In this document: positions 9,135-19,680 of the stretch, piece after piece
Numbering within the stretch: the stretch's first letter is position 1
Layout of the letters: the number at the start of each line of letters is the position of its first letter
Source: Chara braunii
Taxonomy: Eukaryota; Streptophyta; Charophyceae; Charales; Characeae
Length of the DNA stretch: 38,679 nucleotides
Assembly: GCA_003427395.1 (NCBI GenBank)
Contig: BFEA01000740.1
Coordinates: 520,410 to 559,088 of the forward strand
Direction of reading: 5' to 3'
Notes under the pieces: generated by a model
The model's database searches: none
What the model was told of the DNA's origin: nothing
What the model saw: the letters and a program-made list of their open reading frames with translations, nothing else
Program-made: the position numbers and the translations under genes

Positions 9135-9728
9135 TGTCGCACTTTTTCCAGTCGGTCCCCTTCGGTCGACCGGAAAGCCAACAGGCTGTCACGCAGGGTT
9201 TTGGATGTGATTGCAATAATTAAATTAAATTAAATAAAGCAAATCCCTTTTGTTGTGTGCGTCCAGCTTCGAGCGAGACCCTTCAATTGCGGTCTTCGTC
9301 GAACCCCGGTCTTAGGAATCTTTTATTTTGATTCGGAACTGCAGAGAATCATGCAAATAAATATCATAAAATTGTGGAGTATCATGCACGCATCAATTAT
9401 GTCAATCAGATTTTGAGAACCGTGACAGAACCATCCACGAAAGCAATCATCAAGCAAAAACAATGCAAAAAGCAAAGACCGACAAACTCGAGCAATGACA
9501 GAATCAGATGAATGAGGGAAGAATGAGAACTCATAATACTCTCAGAAAGTACGTATGGAAGAGAGCATGGCCAGCACCAATCAAGAGTCCTCACTCATCC
9601 CTCTGAACTTCACACTCAGTCTCTCATTCTGCAGTCTATCGTTTGGGCTTCTTGTCACGTCTCTGTACTCTCTGAGGTTGTGGCCTCGGTATGTAGAGCC
9701 ACCTAAAGCCTGCAAGCTCTGAACATTT

Positions 9729-10340
9729 TCATCCAAGGTACATGACCCGAAAGTCAATCATGGAAAAAAACTCTTTCCATAATGTAGGCAGATAGGGTCT
9801 AGAGAAAATTCCCCGTTTAAGATGAGGGAACTCGGATGGCTCAATCATTGCTTCGTAATCGATCACTGCAGGGGAGATGTACCTCTTAGCTAGGTCTACA
9901 AGGTCACCCCAGCATGATCCGTCAGTGAAGTAGTAAGGAACCAGAGGTTTGGGGTAGTCTGTAAAGAGTTTGGGGCCAAAGCTGTAGACCAACTTCGATT
10001 CCCCTTTGAGTCTCTCAGCTTTCCATTGTACGAATCTCGTTGATGTCACCCAAACAGCGTCAAAGTGCGGATGTGCCTCATTCCCTTTCTTCAGATATAC
10101 CCGCAGATCCTTGACTGCTCCTCCTGCAAATTCTGTGAGAGCGACGAAGATTGACAGGTCTTCGCGCCTGAAGCCATCAATCTTGGCATAACTATATAAA
10201 AAACTCTCATTTGAGGCTACCCGATTGAGACTGTCGAGGACAAGCTGCTCGACCGAGATGGGGTTGATCTCTCTCATATGTTTAGGTAAATAGTTACTCC
10301 CTGATAAAGGGAAAAGAGACTGTGCTTGATTGACAGGCAT
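9729..10340 (-). CDS. LTR-encoded protein with D-[ILV]-R-x-Y module and Asn/Gln-rich leader
   Basis: 203 codons from ATG at 10340 (MPVNQAQSLFPLSGSNYLPK) to the stop at 9729. The same frame is open upstream to about 10475, encoding an Asn/Gln-rich stretch (IQNSIQNNVQNNIQNG) from the 15-bp tandem repeat, without another ATG. The core has SIFVALTEF, then KDLRVYLKKG, then a Trp/Glu-rich part ending KLFTDYPKP. ORFs between the PBS and gag share this pattern (YDIRPYVKKG, YDVRIYVPKE, LDVRVY). Function unknown. It lies on the element's sense strand, downstream of the LTR TATA box. The right-LTR copy is frameshifted. Confidence 0.6.
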   Translation of the reverse strand: MPVNQAQSLFPLSGSNYLPKHMREINPISVEQLVLDSLNRVASNESFLYSYAKIDGFRREDLSIFVALTEFAGGAVKDLRVYLKKGNEAHPHFDAVWVTSTRFVQWKAERLKGESKLVYSFGPKLFTDYPKPLVPYYFTDGSCWGDLVDLAKRYISPAVIDYEAMIEPSEFPHLKRGIFSRPYLPTLWKEFFSMIDFRVMYLG

Positions 10341-10367
10341 CCGCGGCTTGAATGCCTTTTTAATACC

Positions 10368-10440
10368 GTTCTGAATGTTGTTCTGAACGTTGTTCTGAAT
10401 GCTGTTCTGAATGTTGTTCCGAATGCTGATCTGAATGATG
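10368..10440 (-). repeat. 15-bp tandem repeat (TTCTGAATGTTGTTC type) in left LTR
   Basis: About five copies of a 15-bp unit. In the sense frame it encodes IQNNIQNSIQNN-type pentapeptides that join in frame to the downstream ORF. The 15-bp period preserves frame. The right-LTR equivalent is at 29022-29100. Confidence 0.85.
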
Positions 10441-10640
10441 ATTGACTGCTGATCAGAAAACTGATTGACTGCTGATCAAAAAAGCTGATTGACTGCTGAT
10501 CAGAAAATTGATTGACTTCTGATTAAAAAAAATGATTAACTGCTGATCAGAAAACTGATTGACTGCTGATAAGGAAACTGATTGACTGCTGATCAGAAAA
10601 TTGATTGACTGCTGATCAGGATACTGATTGATTGCTGCAG
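10441..10640 (-). repeat. 26-27 bp tandem repeat (TGATTGACTGCTGATCAGAA) in left LTR
   Basis: About eight contiguous, slightly diverged copies, many carrying the palindrome TGATCA. Unit length varies between 26 and 28 bp, so the frame is not kept throughout. The right-LTR array is at 29101-29345. Confidence 0.9.
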
Positions 10641-11075
10641 CCAAAGTAGCAAGTCTCTATACAATGGTCACTTAATGACTGGTGCAGCTATTGCTCTGCT
10701 GGCTGGTATCAGGCACTTGAGAGTTCCGATAGAATACATGATCAAAACACCGATTATATACTAATTAATCACCGTCTGCTTAACAGCAATGCGGTGCACT
10801 GCTCACTTGACCAGATCTTGATACTGTCCCGTATACTTTGTTGCAGTCTCGTCTCATGAAAGTATTGAGTGTTTCCTCTCTCTTTTGCCTTCGGAGTGAT
10901 GCAGCATAGTCTGTCTCATTATCTTTTCACTTTTCCATCCCCTTTTGGGTACCAATCACACCATTCGCTATATGCTTCTCTTTTCTCCCTTCGTTAGTTA
11001 TCCTCATCCCAAGTCATTCTTGTGAAAAGAGAAAGTCATGTTGGGTTTTTATGGATAATTGTCGTAGTCGATTCA

Positions 11076-11402
11076 CTATAGGCTACCGACGATTCCCGCT
11101 CTTGCACGCCCAGCAGTCTCAATAAACGAGAACGTGCTGTGTAGATTCCTATCTGATCCAAAAAAATAAAAGATATATTCAATTGAGGTTTGGTCCCTCA
11201 CTAGGCATAGTGTTTGTTTTCCCAGCAGTCTCAAGTGACACTGAGTGTCTTCAATTGCCCCCTCTTCCCAACCATCGATTTTATTGCGGTGGAGCGAGCA
11301 GAACATCACTAACGTATTTCCACTCCCCACTTTCCAGTGAGAGTCCATTGCATTGGCCTTGGATGAGGAACTACGACATCTCCCGAGAGTTCGTGGAATC
11401 AT
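11076..11402 (-). other. Open frame in LTR, uncertain coding (108 codons)
   Basis: The frame starts MIPRTLGRCRSSSSKANAM and is intact in both LTRs (also 29783-30112, 109 codons). Because the two LTRs were identical at insertion, this is weak evidence of selection. No motif is recognised. It may be chance. Confidence 0.25.
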
Positions 11403-11419
11403 CTAAACTCAGCTACCGA

Positions 11420-14400
11420 TGGTAGATCACAAGATTTCGGCTGCAAAAAACTCGTAGTAGTTAATCTGTGATCAGAACTCTTAGTAGAAGTCTGCTGCTA
11501 AATTAACGACTAATGTGCCATAGCTGATTCATACTAAGAACCAACAGATCGTTTACTTGTCTGACCTAGCCAAAAATTTGTCTTGCTCATGCACTTGAGC
11601 AAAACTGGCTGCCAAATTAAGAAAGTTCTAGCATTAGGCATCAGCAAGTGCCCCGCTTTTGCACTACGGCAAGTTTTTTTCGTCGTGAACTTCACCCGAG
11701 TAGAACCCCAGACAGTCCTTCCACATTACAAACAGACCCCCCCTCCTTTTCAGGTAATGCACTGAGTACTTGTAACAGAGGGCTCTGTCGTGAAAGGTAC
11801 GCTAGGTGTTGGTAACGGCGTGCCTCGCTCGAGGAGGCCACCTGAGGGGTTCACGGATCGTAGTACCCACTTGAGTGAAGTACCAAACTTAATGCATAAC
11901 TGTTCTCACTTTTGAGTTTGCGCGAGGTTATCTCGAGTCGTATCTCATTTATGAAACAATACTCTGAGTGTCATCAGAAGTGAAGTCCACTAGACCACAA
12001 GCGCAGGGCCTAGGCAATCTAAAAAACAACCCCTTCTATCGCACAGTGTCTGAGTACGGATCTCTCTTGCATATAATCATGCGTTGCAATATATGGCGTA
12101 CTCCCACAAGCGTAAGACAGTTGTTGTTTGGTCAGACCTCTAGAGGTCGTTCCTACCCGACCGCTGGGTCTTCACGTGACCAATAGGGATAACTTAGGGA
12201 CCCACAGGTCTCGTCAGACCTCACTTGCACACTAGGAAAAGTTACTCACCAGGACTCTAACATGACCACATAAGACTAGAACGATTCAAGCGAGTAGCAT
12301 ACAAGATACTGAAAACCATGATGGAGACCCATGGAGAGTAGTCACACACAGGTCTCTTTCGTCTTCTGATTTGGAAGAATCACTGGGTCAAGGTCTTCTG
12401 CAATTGGTCAGTAGAACTCTTTACCATAGGGGGAAAATATTGAGCGATTAGTAACTAACTGGGTTTAGATGTGAGGTCTGACAATCGATCAATTAATCAA
12501 AACTTTTACTGTTTGTCGAGTGTAAGTATGACAGACCCTGAGTTCAAAATTAATGATGGCACGCATCCTCTCACGAGAGAATCCCCAAAAGTTGTCAAAG
12601 AATCGTGACTCCCCCCTTTTCGACTGACGAGCAATTCACTATAACTCCCTAAGAGAGTTTACACGGTGCTAATTTTGCCCATCAGCTTGGGTTATGACCT
12701 CGATCTGTCCCCATCTACGAGGTACTTAACTAAAAGGTACGCCACTTTTCTCATTAACTTTTTCCTGCCCATCAAAATGGACAGTCAGGAACAAGGATAA
12801 TGATTCACTTCTTCGTCGATGCAATCCCCAATTTTCACCCGTGTTCATACCCACTGTCCCTTTGCCACTACCAATCTTTGCTCTCCCTTCTTGTGCCCGA
12901 AGATCAATGGGCGAGAGCTTAATCAGCATTTCTCCATCAGAGAATGCTGTTAAGCTCGCCTGATTTGATCTAGCAGACTAGGTCACGAAAGGATGCGAGA
13001 GCACAAAGCATAACAATGCGCTAGAAAACACGTGGTAAAAAAACGAGGTTTGGCCCCCCGCATGATCTCAAAGATCAGATTAGCGGCTGACGCCATTGGA
13101 ATGTGTCACTTACCCATTGGTTCGACTATGTATTCCAGCCTGCTACAGTGCGTCTCCGTTCTCCAGGAGAGACCGTACTCTATCCATCTTACTGAGTCAG
13201 AGCATCTAAACACTTAGCTGGATGACGAGGACTTATCTTACCAATGTTAATACGCAAAGACTAACTTCTGTGAGGAGCACCGCTGGGTTCAAGTTCAACA
13301 GATCATCCCGAGATTGCAGGAGTATTCGCTCGAAAAACAAACCGTCAATGAACCTGGGTCCGTGTTCGCACTACCGCACATAAGTGACATCAATAGTACT
13401 GGCAAGTAAGCGCTCCATTGGGAAAGTAATACAAATGCTTCAGATCAATGATCAACAAAGTAATGTCAGCACAAATGGGTGCGGCTCTTACTCCACCAGA
13501 TATGACCTTACTGGTTCCGCATGACTCAGCCTCCCCTTCCGTGAGGGTGGAAGCGACTGAATTACACTCACTACCGAGGAAAAACCCGGAGCCTAGGACG
13601 ATCGTCGTCATAAGCGTTCGCACATAACCGCTAGAAGGATGAAAATCTAGTTTCTCGCCTGAGTGCACGCTGGTGGTGCTAGCTCATTCTCTCTTCTCGC
13701 CATGCTTAAGTCGAGTTAGAATGCGTAAGCAGAATCAGACCGAGTTCGTGAGTCAGGTGACGTCAACCCATGTCGTCGTGGTCAGCCGCCCACTTATGAT
13801 GAACTCACAGTGCCCTTCCAGCCTCTCTCACCAACCTCTCTTCGTTGCTCGCATACCTCTCCCACCTCACTCAAAACCTCTGTAACAGAGCAATGACAAT
13901 CAATCAAGTTGCCTTTTCGCACGGACTCCCTCACTAAATCTGGCTCCCCTTTTCTTCGTCTGACCACAGTGTTCATTCACCCCCTATAGTCGTATTGCAA
14001 CTTCAATCGGCGCGAGCTGGTCCAGGCCAAGAACCGCTGTCACCTGTGGTGATCAGTACACATGCCCCCTTCATGTGGCTTGCGTCAGTCCGACTTCTTA
14101 CTTCCATGCATGTTGCTCGTACGCAGTGTTCTCGCCATCTTAGCCCTTCTCTCGACCCAAACGCACCTGTCAGCAGCGTGGTGACAAGAGAGGGGCCGAA
14201 GTCAGCCTAGTCACTAGCATAGCTTGCCCATGCTTTTCGCTTACGCGCCTGACCTCTCTCTTTCCCTTGTGTCCGGCACGTATCTTACACACTACGGAGC
14301 AAACTGATTTCCTCCGAATGCGAGCATTGTCTGAACATCATCTCGCTTGCCCGGTCCCGAGACAGGGAAGCCGCGCACGCTGCTCCGCGATCTGCCGACA

Positions 14401-15600
14401 CGAATGACGTCAACAGTGAAGAGCGAGCTCACATCCTTCCCCCTCTCTTTCTTACACACGCCTTAACACCTGCTCCCCCGTCAAGCCGTGAAGACTCACC
14501 GCGGCTCAGTAGGCGAAAGAGCACCGAGTGAGCGCGAAGGCTGCAGTTGACGACCATCACACTCCCAAACTCCCATCTCTCTTTCTCTCTGCGACTCTCT
14601 GCATGCGTTGACCTCTCTTCCGCTCGTCCTCTCCCATTGTCCCTCTCTCTGTCTGTCTTTGACGACCTTCTCAGTCTTGCCTCCCCCGCTCTTGAGCGTG
14701 ACCGTTGTGACTGCCTCACTGTGTTGCCCCTTTGCTGGCGGACATGTGTCGGCCTCTCCTCTGTTGTGGACTAGCCCCCTGGCTACTCTCTTGCTCCACC
14801 TTTTCTCGGAGCGTGCTGCTCTGGCTTGCACGCATGTTGACCTCTGAGTACCCCTTTTTTCGACCCCGCTCTCTGTTACTCATGAACTGCTTCTCTCCCG
14901 CGTTAGCCTTGGAGAGCCTCTTTTCTTCACACATGTCTTTTTCCCCTGCTCTTCTTTTCCCTTGTCCCGCGGCCTCTGGGCATCTGTTGTCGAGAACTGG
15001 CTCCGGGTCCGCCCTCCTAATCTCGCGCCAGAGGGTGGTTCCTGCGAACCTGGTCCGGCCTGTTCCAGGACTGGAGACAGGTCTCCCGGTCACTGGCCTC
15101 ACTCTCCACCTCTGGGTCACGGTCCAGGTGTGGCTGCTCACGTTCCACCGTGTCTGTCGAGGCTTCAACCTCGTGGTAAGTAATGGTCACCCGAACCTCG
15201 GCTGTGACCCCATCCCTCTGCATCCTCCTCTTCGCCCGGGTTTTAGATTCCATGACCGCCAACTGTAGTCTCTGGTCCCTCTTCATTTCCTCGTCTCTCG
15301 CTCCCTTTACGGTAACCTTTAGACTCGCCTCATCTCCCCCGCTGTAACTCAGGATCGTAGTGATCCTAGGACCTTCGCCAGACATAGGAGACCAGCGAGT
15401 AGTGTATTTCCAGTAATCCGGCCGGTAGCCATGCAGGCTATTGCTGTGTGCCATAGCCGATTGCCAGATAGACACAACTCTGTACTCAGCACACGTGCAC
15501 ACAGGCGCAGACTGCCCGCCACTCTCAGGCCAACAGCGTCAGCACAGTAAAGGTGGCCTGTGCGCTGCTACCTGCCCACAGCCAAGGACTCATTTGCCTC
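11420..15600. other. Gene-free body of the left LTR
   Basis: No supportable gene in about 4.2 kb. From about 14400 to 15000 the sequence is C/T-rich and gives overlapping open frames on both strands of low-complexity character. The whole stretch is colinear with 30130-34275 in the other LTR. Confidence 0.6.
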
Positions 15601-15604
15601 ATCC

Positions 15605-15611
15605 CTTTATA
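15605..15611 (-). promoter_or_regulatory. TATA box of left LTR
   Basis: In element sense the sequence reads GAGCCTATAAAGGGATGAGG. It lies about 1.1 kb from the LTR start and is unchanged in the right LTR (34280-34286). It is the best candidate for the U3 core promoter. Confidence 0.6.
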
Positions 15612-16136
15612 GGCTCACCACTCGCTATGATCCCGCGTTCTAAACGAAGAGTTCAACTTTAGATTTTTCCGAATTTCCTCACATTAATAGTTTTAATGCT
15701 CCAAAATATAAAGCAAAAACTAATAATTTGGAGACCGAAACTCAACAGTCGAAGTACGGGCCGAACTCATTATGCTACTATCAGTCACTAATGATCGCGA
15801 CGTGACCACGGTCCAAAAAACAGAAGTCCCATAACGGGATACCGACAACTTTTCCCTTCTTTGAAAACGCGTCTGTTGGCCTATCCTTGAAGGGTTTCCC
15901 GTGTCCGATGGCAAGGAGGGGGCTTATGACCCTCTTCAGGGGTGATAAGCCTCCTACCGATGCGGTCGCCGGTCGCCCCTCTTTTGGGGTCCTACCGCGT
16001 GGCGCCCGATCAAGCCTCCCAACCATCAGTACCAATATGAGAGGCCAAATCAGTCTAGGCCACAGACTGTAGCCACGCTCGAATTTTGAGCCGTTGGCCT
16101 TCCCGCGAAGTGACAGGCCGAAAGGAAGCTTGAGAA

Positions 16137-16190
16137 AATTATAATGATAGTAGTAATAATAATAATAGTAATAATAATAATAATAATAAC
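16137..16190 (+). repeat. (TAA)n/(TAG) microsatellite in left LTR
   Basis: Imperfect AATAATAGTAATAATAAT run. The right-LTR equivalent is at about 34785-34852 with different length and interruptions, showing slippage after insertion. Confidence 0.9.
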
Positions 16191-16692
16191 CATAAAATGA
16201 AATACGAAAAGAAGGGAATTCATAACGCCGTCGCGGTCAAAGATCACTAGATCACCCCAAACTAAAGCGAGGGTCCAAATCTACACGCGAATCTGACACT
16301 TGACTTCCCCTTTTCCTTCTTATTCCTGCTTTTCCTTTTCTTTCTTATTCTTTTGCCCCCTTTTCTATTCGACTGTAACAGGGAGCCTATGTACCTAAAC
16401 CCATAACCCTACTAGGGCGCGATCGGCGCGCAGTAGAAATGACAGCGCCGGTCTTTCCACCTTCGCGTCCCAGGGCGAACCCGTCAGCTACCACGGCTAC
16501 AGACCGGTAGTGCTCTGCTGTACAGCAGGGTGCCGAGCCTGCATGGACCAAAGGAAAGTCTTGTGGCGCACCCTCCCTTTTGTCGAGGCAGGCACCAACA
16601 GGACCGGTCCACGTCAAGGAACAGTTCGAGTACTAGGGTTTGTAGAGGTTCGGGAACACGACTACAGGCTGCAACATCGAAGCAAAAGGTCG

Positions 16693-16714
16693 GTACCAAG
16701 TAGGGACTTGGTAC
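16693..16714. other. Perfect 9-bp stem hairpin near the LTR edge
   Basis: gtaccaagt, aggg loop, acttggtac. It is about 35 bp from the LTR start in element sense. The same hairpin is kept without change in the right LTR (35352-35373), although neighbouring bases differ. Confidence 0.7.
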
Positions 16715-16751
16715 GCAGAGGAGGACCGGGACACCGCGCCCTCCGACATGA

Positions 16752-16767
16752 TACCAAACCCCCACCC
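16752..16767 (-). promoter_or_regulatory. Polypurine tract (plus-strand primer), candidate
   Basis: In element sense GGGTGGGGGTTTGGTATCA directly precedes the 3' LTR start TGTCGG. The G-rich run is the expected primer position. Its purine tract is interrupted by T residues, so it is atypical. Confidence 0.6.
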
Positions 16768-16783
16768 AGCGTCCCCGCTGGGT
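16764..16783. other. 8-bp hairpin overlapping the polypurine tract
   Basis: acccagcg, loop tccc, cgctgggt: a perfect 8-bp inverted repeat directly upstream of the polypurine tract in element sense. It could influence plus-strand priming. Confidence 0.6.
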
Positions 16784-16804
16784 CAAAACGCGTGGGGCGC
16801 TCAG

Positions 16805-16810
16805 TATAAA
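16805..16810 (+). promoter_or_regulatory. TATA box for antisense transcription unit
   Basis: CAGTATAAAACAGTGCATAG lies just inside the 3' LTR on the plus strand, opposite to gag-pol, about 290 bp upstream of the ATG at 17096. Confidence 0.45.
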
Positions 16811-17095
16811 ACAGTGCATAGCTTAGGACTCTCATTCATTTCGTTCAGATCACAGTGACTTACCGTAGTGTTTTAGTACGACCGTCATCCTTTTCTTATC
16901 GTATCATCTTTTTCTCCTTTTCTCTCTTTACATAGCGTCTTCTTCTCTTTTTCTTCTCTCCCTCTTATCGTGCATGCGGCGTCGCTTCGTGGCCTGCACC
17001 ACTATCCTTTACTATCCTTTACCCCTCTTATAGTTCCCTCTGTCGTACATCTTTCTTCGTTCATCCTTTTCGTAAGTAACACTCAATCTCGCACC

Positions 17096-17560
17096 ATGCC
17101 TGAAGCACGTCAGGGACAGGGAAGAGGAAGGGGTGGTAGAAGTGGGAAGGCGTGTGAAGAGTCGCCGACTCGTACACGGCGCGAGTATAGTTCGGAGGAG
17201 GAGGAGGACGAGCCGCGTGGCTATGGTGCTCATTCGAGGCCTTACCTTCGGCACTCGATGCCAACGTGGTGCGAAAGAACTCCATCCCCATATAAGATGG
17301 AGTACTTCCAGAAGAAGTTTGAGGCGCGCTACGGCGCACCCAACACTTCCTCCCCTCCTTACACTCTCAGAGCCCCCATCACTCCTATGGCGAGTAGGGC
17401 CCTAGTGATTGTCTCCTCCGTTCCTTGCGCTGCTCCCTCTATCCCTCATCTCAATAACTGCATCCTTTTCAGCATCTTCTTTCTTCTTTTTCTACTTCAG
17501 GTCGAGCTTATAGCGATCTTCTATATCCTGTATAAGCGTGATTTTTTCTCAACCTTTTGA
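17096..17560 (+). CDS. Antisense ORF in the 3' region of the giant element
   Basis: On the plus strand, opposite to gag-pol, ATG at 17096 in good context (GCACCATGCC) starts MPEARQGQGRGRGGRSGKAC. It continues through an acidic YSSEEEEDEP stretch to HSMPTWCERTPSPYKMEYFQ and KKFEARYGAP. The last part (NNCILFSIFFLLFLLQ onward) looks like translated intron: a pyrimidine-rich tract ends TTCTACTTCAG at about 17501, a good 3' splice site. The basic Gly/Arg-rich start followed by acidic residues suggests nucleic-acid binding, but I recognise no family. Antisense ORFs at this position are known in some plant Ty3 elements (Grande, RIRE2). The listed frame also extends upstream to 16970. Confidence 0.5.
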   Translation: MPEARQGQGRGRGGRSGKACEESPTRTRREYSSEEEEDEPRGYGAHSRPYLRHSMPTWCERTPSPYKMEYFQKKFEARYGAPNTSSPPYTLRAPITPMASRALVIVSSVPCAAPSIPHLNNCILFSIFFLLFLLQVELIAIFYILYKRDFFSTF

Positions 17561-17883
17561 GTCAGTTCCCCTTCCAACCCTTCAGTTTCATGCCTTACTT
17601 CATAGCGTCCCTGGCTTGAGAGTTTGAACACCTTGAGGCCGGGGATGCAGGTTCCTCGTGAACCAGGCCGCTTGTCGGCCACCAAATAAATTTAAGAAGG
17701 ATTATGTTTCTATTTTCTCGTTCACTGCTGATTTTGATCTCTTGTCATTCTGAAATTTGTTCTCAATCTGAACTTTATGGCAGGGAAAGGTTACCTTAAC
17801 CTTCACCGTGGCTGTGAAATCGAAACATTGTCAGTCTGATACCTATGCTTGGGACACTTGTCCAGTCTGCCACACTAGGAGCA

Positions 17884-18060
17884 GGGCATACCAAACCCTT
17901 TTTCTGTTCTCTGGTCTGTGCGAGATATCTTCTCAACTTCTCAAGTAACTCAGGGGATACCAAACCCTGTTTTCGTTCTCTGGTCTGAGTGAGGCGTCTC
18001 CTCAACTTCTCAGATAGAAGGAAGGGGATACCAAACCCTTTGTTTTATTCAGATAAGTCT
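17884..18060 (-). repeat. 70-bp tandem repeat containing the polypurine-like motif GGGTTTGGTATC
   Basis: Two and a half units start at 17884, 17953 and 18024. On the plus strand each begins GGGGATACCAAACCCTTTTT (first unit GGGCATACC) and continues TTCTCTGGTCTG...CTCAACTTCTCA. In element sense each carries GGGTTTGGTATC or a near match, the same string that abuts the 3' LTR at 16751-16762. Confidence 0.85.
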
Positions 18061-19151
18061 TTATATACCTGCAAAACAGCGAGTCCCACAGACGACAGAG
18101 TATGCCCCAGCAAGCAGATCCCTCAATAATTATCAGCCAAGCAACAATTAAACAAAATAAAACCCCGAATAAAATAAAATAATAAAATAATAAAATAATA
18201 AACACAGCAAGACAATTTTTCACACCCAAGAGTTATCGATTGCCTTGGTTTTGGCCCACCACTGGCCAGGAATGACAAATGTCCCGTCAGTTTAACATAC
18301 CTCATTCGGCCCGCCTCAGGCCAGGACTAGTCAGACCATTTGTCTTAACAGCCCCTTTGACCTGCCTCCAGGTCAGGACCAACATACCCACTACTCGAGT
18401 ATGGAAGCCCTTTGGCACTCTTGCCAGGACACCCGGACTATAGCGGGTCTGGTCACCCTGTGACAGTAGCCCTCCCGTCAGTCAAACTATCCCGAACCCG
18501 GATTTGACCACTGCGGCCTGGGACCGGCTCACCCACCAGTTTTTCGCCAAGGGCGCTGGCTGCCCCGCCCAGATTTTTGAACGTAGGACCCGGTCTAACT
18601 ACGATTCAAGGCTCTGGCGAACCTTGCTGGATTACATCCTCTGACTGCAGTAGGGTTTCAGCTGACCCCTTTCAACCTCATAGGTCAGACCCCCGGAGTC
18701 TTAGCCTCAGTCGACTACGGAATTCGACACTCGCGTCGGAGACCTGTTGATCCCACCAGATTGCAACCTACGGCGGTAAGGCTCTGGCTGGCCCCGAAAA
18801 TCAACGCAGCTTTAGGTTAGAGAAAAAGATCCCAACCACAAACAATCAGGCAAGCATACGATAACCCACAAGCAGACTGCCAATGCCCCATAACAGGACA
18901 AACATTTCTCAAGAGACGTCCCTTCAGTCTCAAGAGGCACTGAACAGCAACATGATAATCATCACCAAACCCTTACCAGATACCTCCCTTCAGCCTCAAA
19001 AAGGGTGCTCAGTGCTGGCCCCAGAGAGGTCCCTTCCCTCAACTGGGAATTTATTTTCCAAAAGACGTCGTGTCGGTCCCAAGGAAATGTTGCAATGCTG
19101 ATCTTAGAGAGGTCTCTTCCCTCATCTTTCCCTCATCTGAGGGAAGACAAA

Positions 19152-19348
19152 CAACTTAGTTAAGAAACACGAAGTCTCTCTACTGACAACTCTCAGTCAA
19201 GTAAAGTTGGACTTCTTTATGTCTATCCTCATTTGAATTTCTTGGATGGACAACTTAGTCAAGAGATACGAAGTCCTTCTGCTGACAACTCTCGGTCAGA
19301 CAGAACTGAACTTCTTTATGTCCATCGTGTTTTTCTTTTTATCGTAAG
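19152..19348 (-). repeat. 99-bp tandem duplication
   Basis: CAACTTAGTTAAGAAACACG (19152) recurs as CAACTTAGTCAAGAGATACG (19251). Both units include GAAGTC, CTGACAACTCTC and CTTCTTTATGTC. Confidence 0.85.
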
Positions 19349-19680
19349 AATAATACTGATTGCATCTTCTGATGTGCCACAGTCATAAGTTCCTCAGATC
19401 TTTAACACTGCGTCAATACTCACGAAAACTGTATCTCACAGTTATCCTCCACCCTTAGGGACTTGAGACTCATGGATCGACTGTAGCTTTGCATCAAAAA
19501 TATAGTCTCATTAGCTCTGTTGCTTGCTGAAACAGAAAATTAACTGACATGCAAAAAAATTGAAATGCTGAATTGACCTTGCAAGAACGATCACAGTCTG
19601 CTGAAAATTCAGTCTTGCTGTCTCATTGTCTTACTGTACTTTTCTCTCAGTTCTCTGGAATTGTTCTCTTACTTGGATGA

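Larger units (their letters stand above)
9135..16748 (-). repeat. Left LTR (3' LTR in element sense), 7614 bp
   Basis: On the plus strand it starts TGTCGCACTTTTTCCAGTCG and ends CCGCGCCCTCCGACA, giving TG...CA ends and a 5-bp inverted terminus (TGTCG/CGACA). It aligns along its full length with 27795-35407. In element sense the TATA box is about 1.1 kb from the LTR start, so about 6.5 kb lies downstream of it. This part holds an ORF with a D-[ILV]-R-x-Y module (9729-10340), two tandem arrays and otherwise no recognisable gene. Long C/T-rich stretches (14400-15000) create spurious plus-strand frames. Confidence 0.93.
17561..19680. other. Non-coding 3' region of the giant element
   Basis: About 2.1 kb between integrase and the antisense ORF, without a supportable gene. 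It contains a 70-bp tandem repeat (17884-18060), an A/T-rich (AATAAA)n-like tract (18160-18200), dispersed direct repeats (18900-19100) and a 99-bp tandem duplication (19152-19348). Confidence 0.7.

Noticed and set aside
10441-10640. Regular repeats resembling a CRISPR array
   Set aside because: Units of 26-28 bp are contiguous with no spacers, and lie inside a eukaryotic LTR.
14400-15270. Long plus-strand and minus-strand open frames in the LTR
   Set aside because: They overlap one another in several frames, and arise from C/T-rich low-complexity sequence with no motif.
16749-16760. tgatacca next to the left LTR as an initiator-Met primer binding site
   Set aside because: It is the reverse complement of that motif, and the coding strand is minus. 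The real PBS, 18 nt long, lies beside the other LTR.
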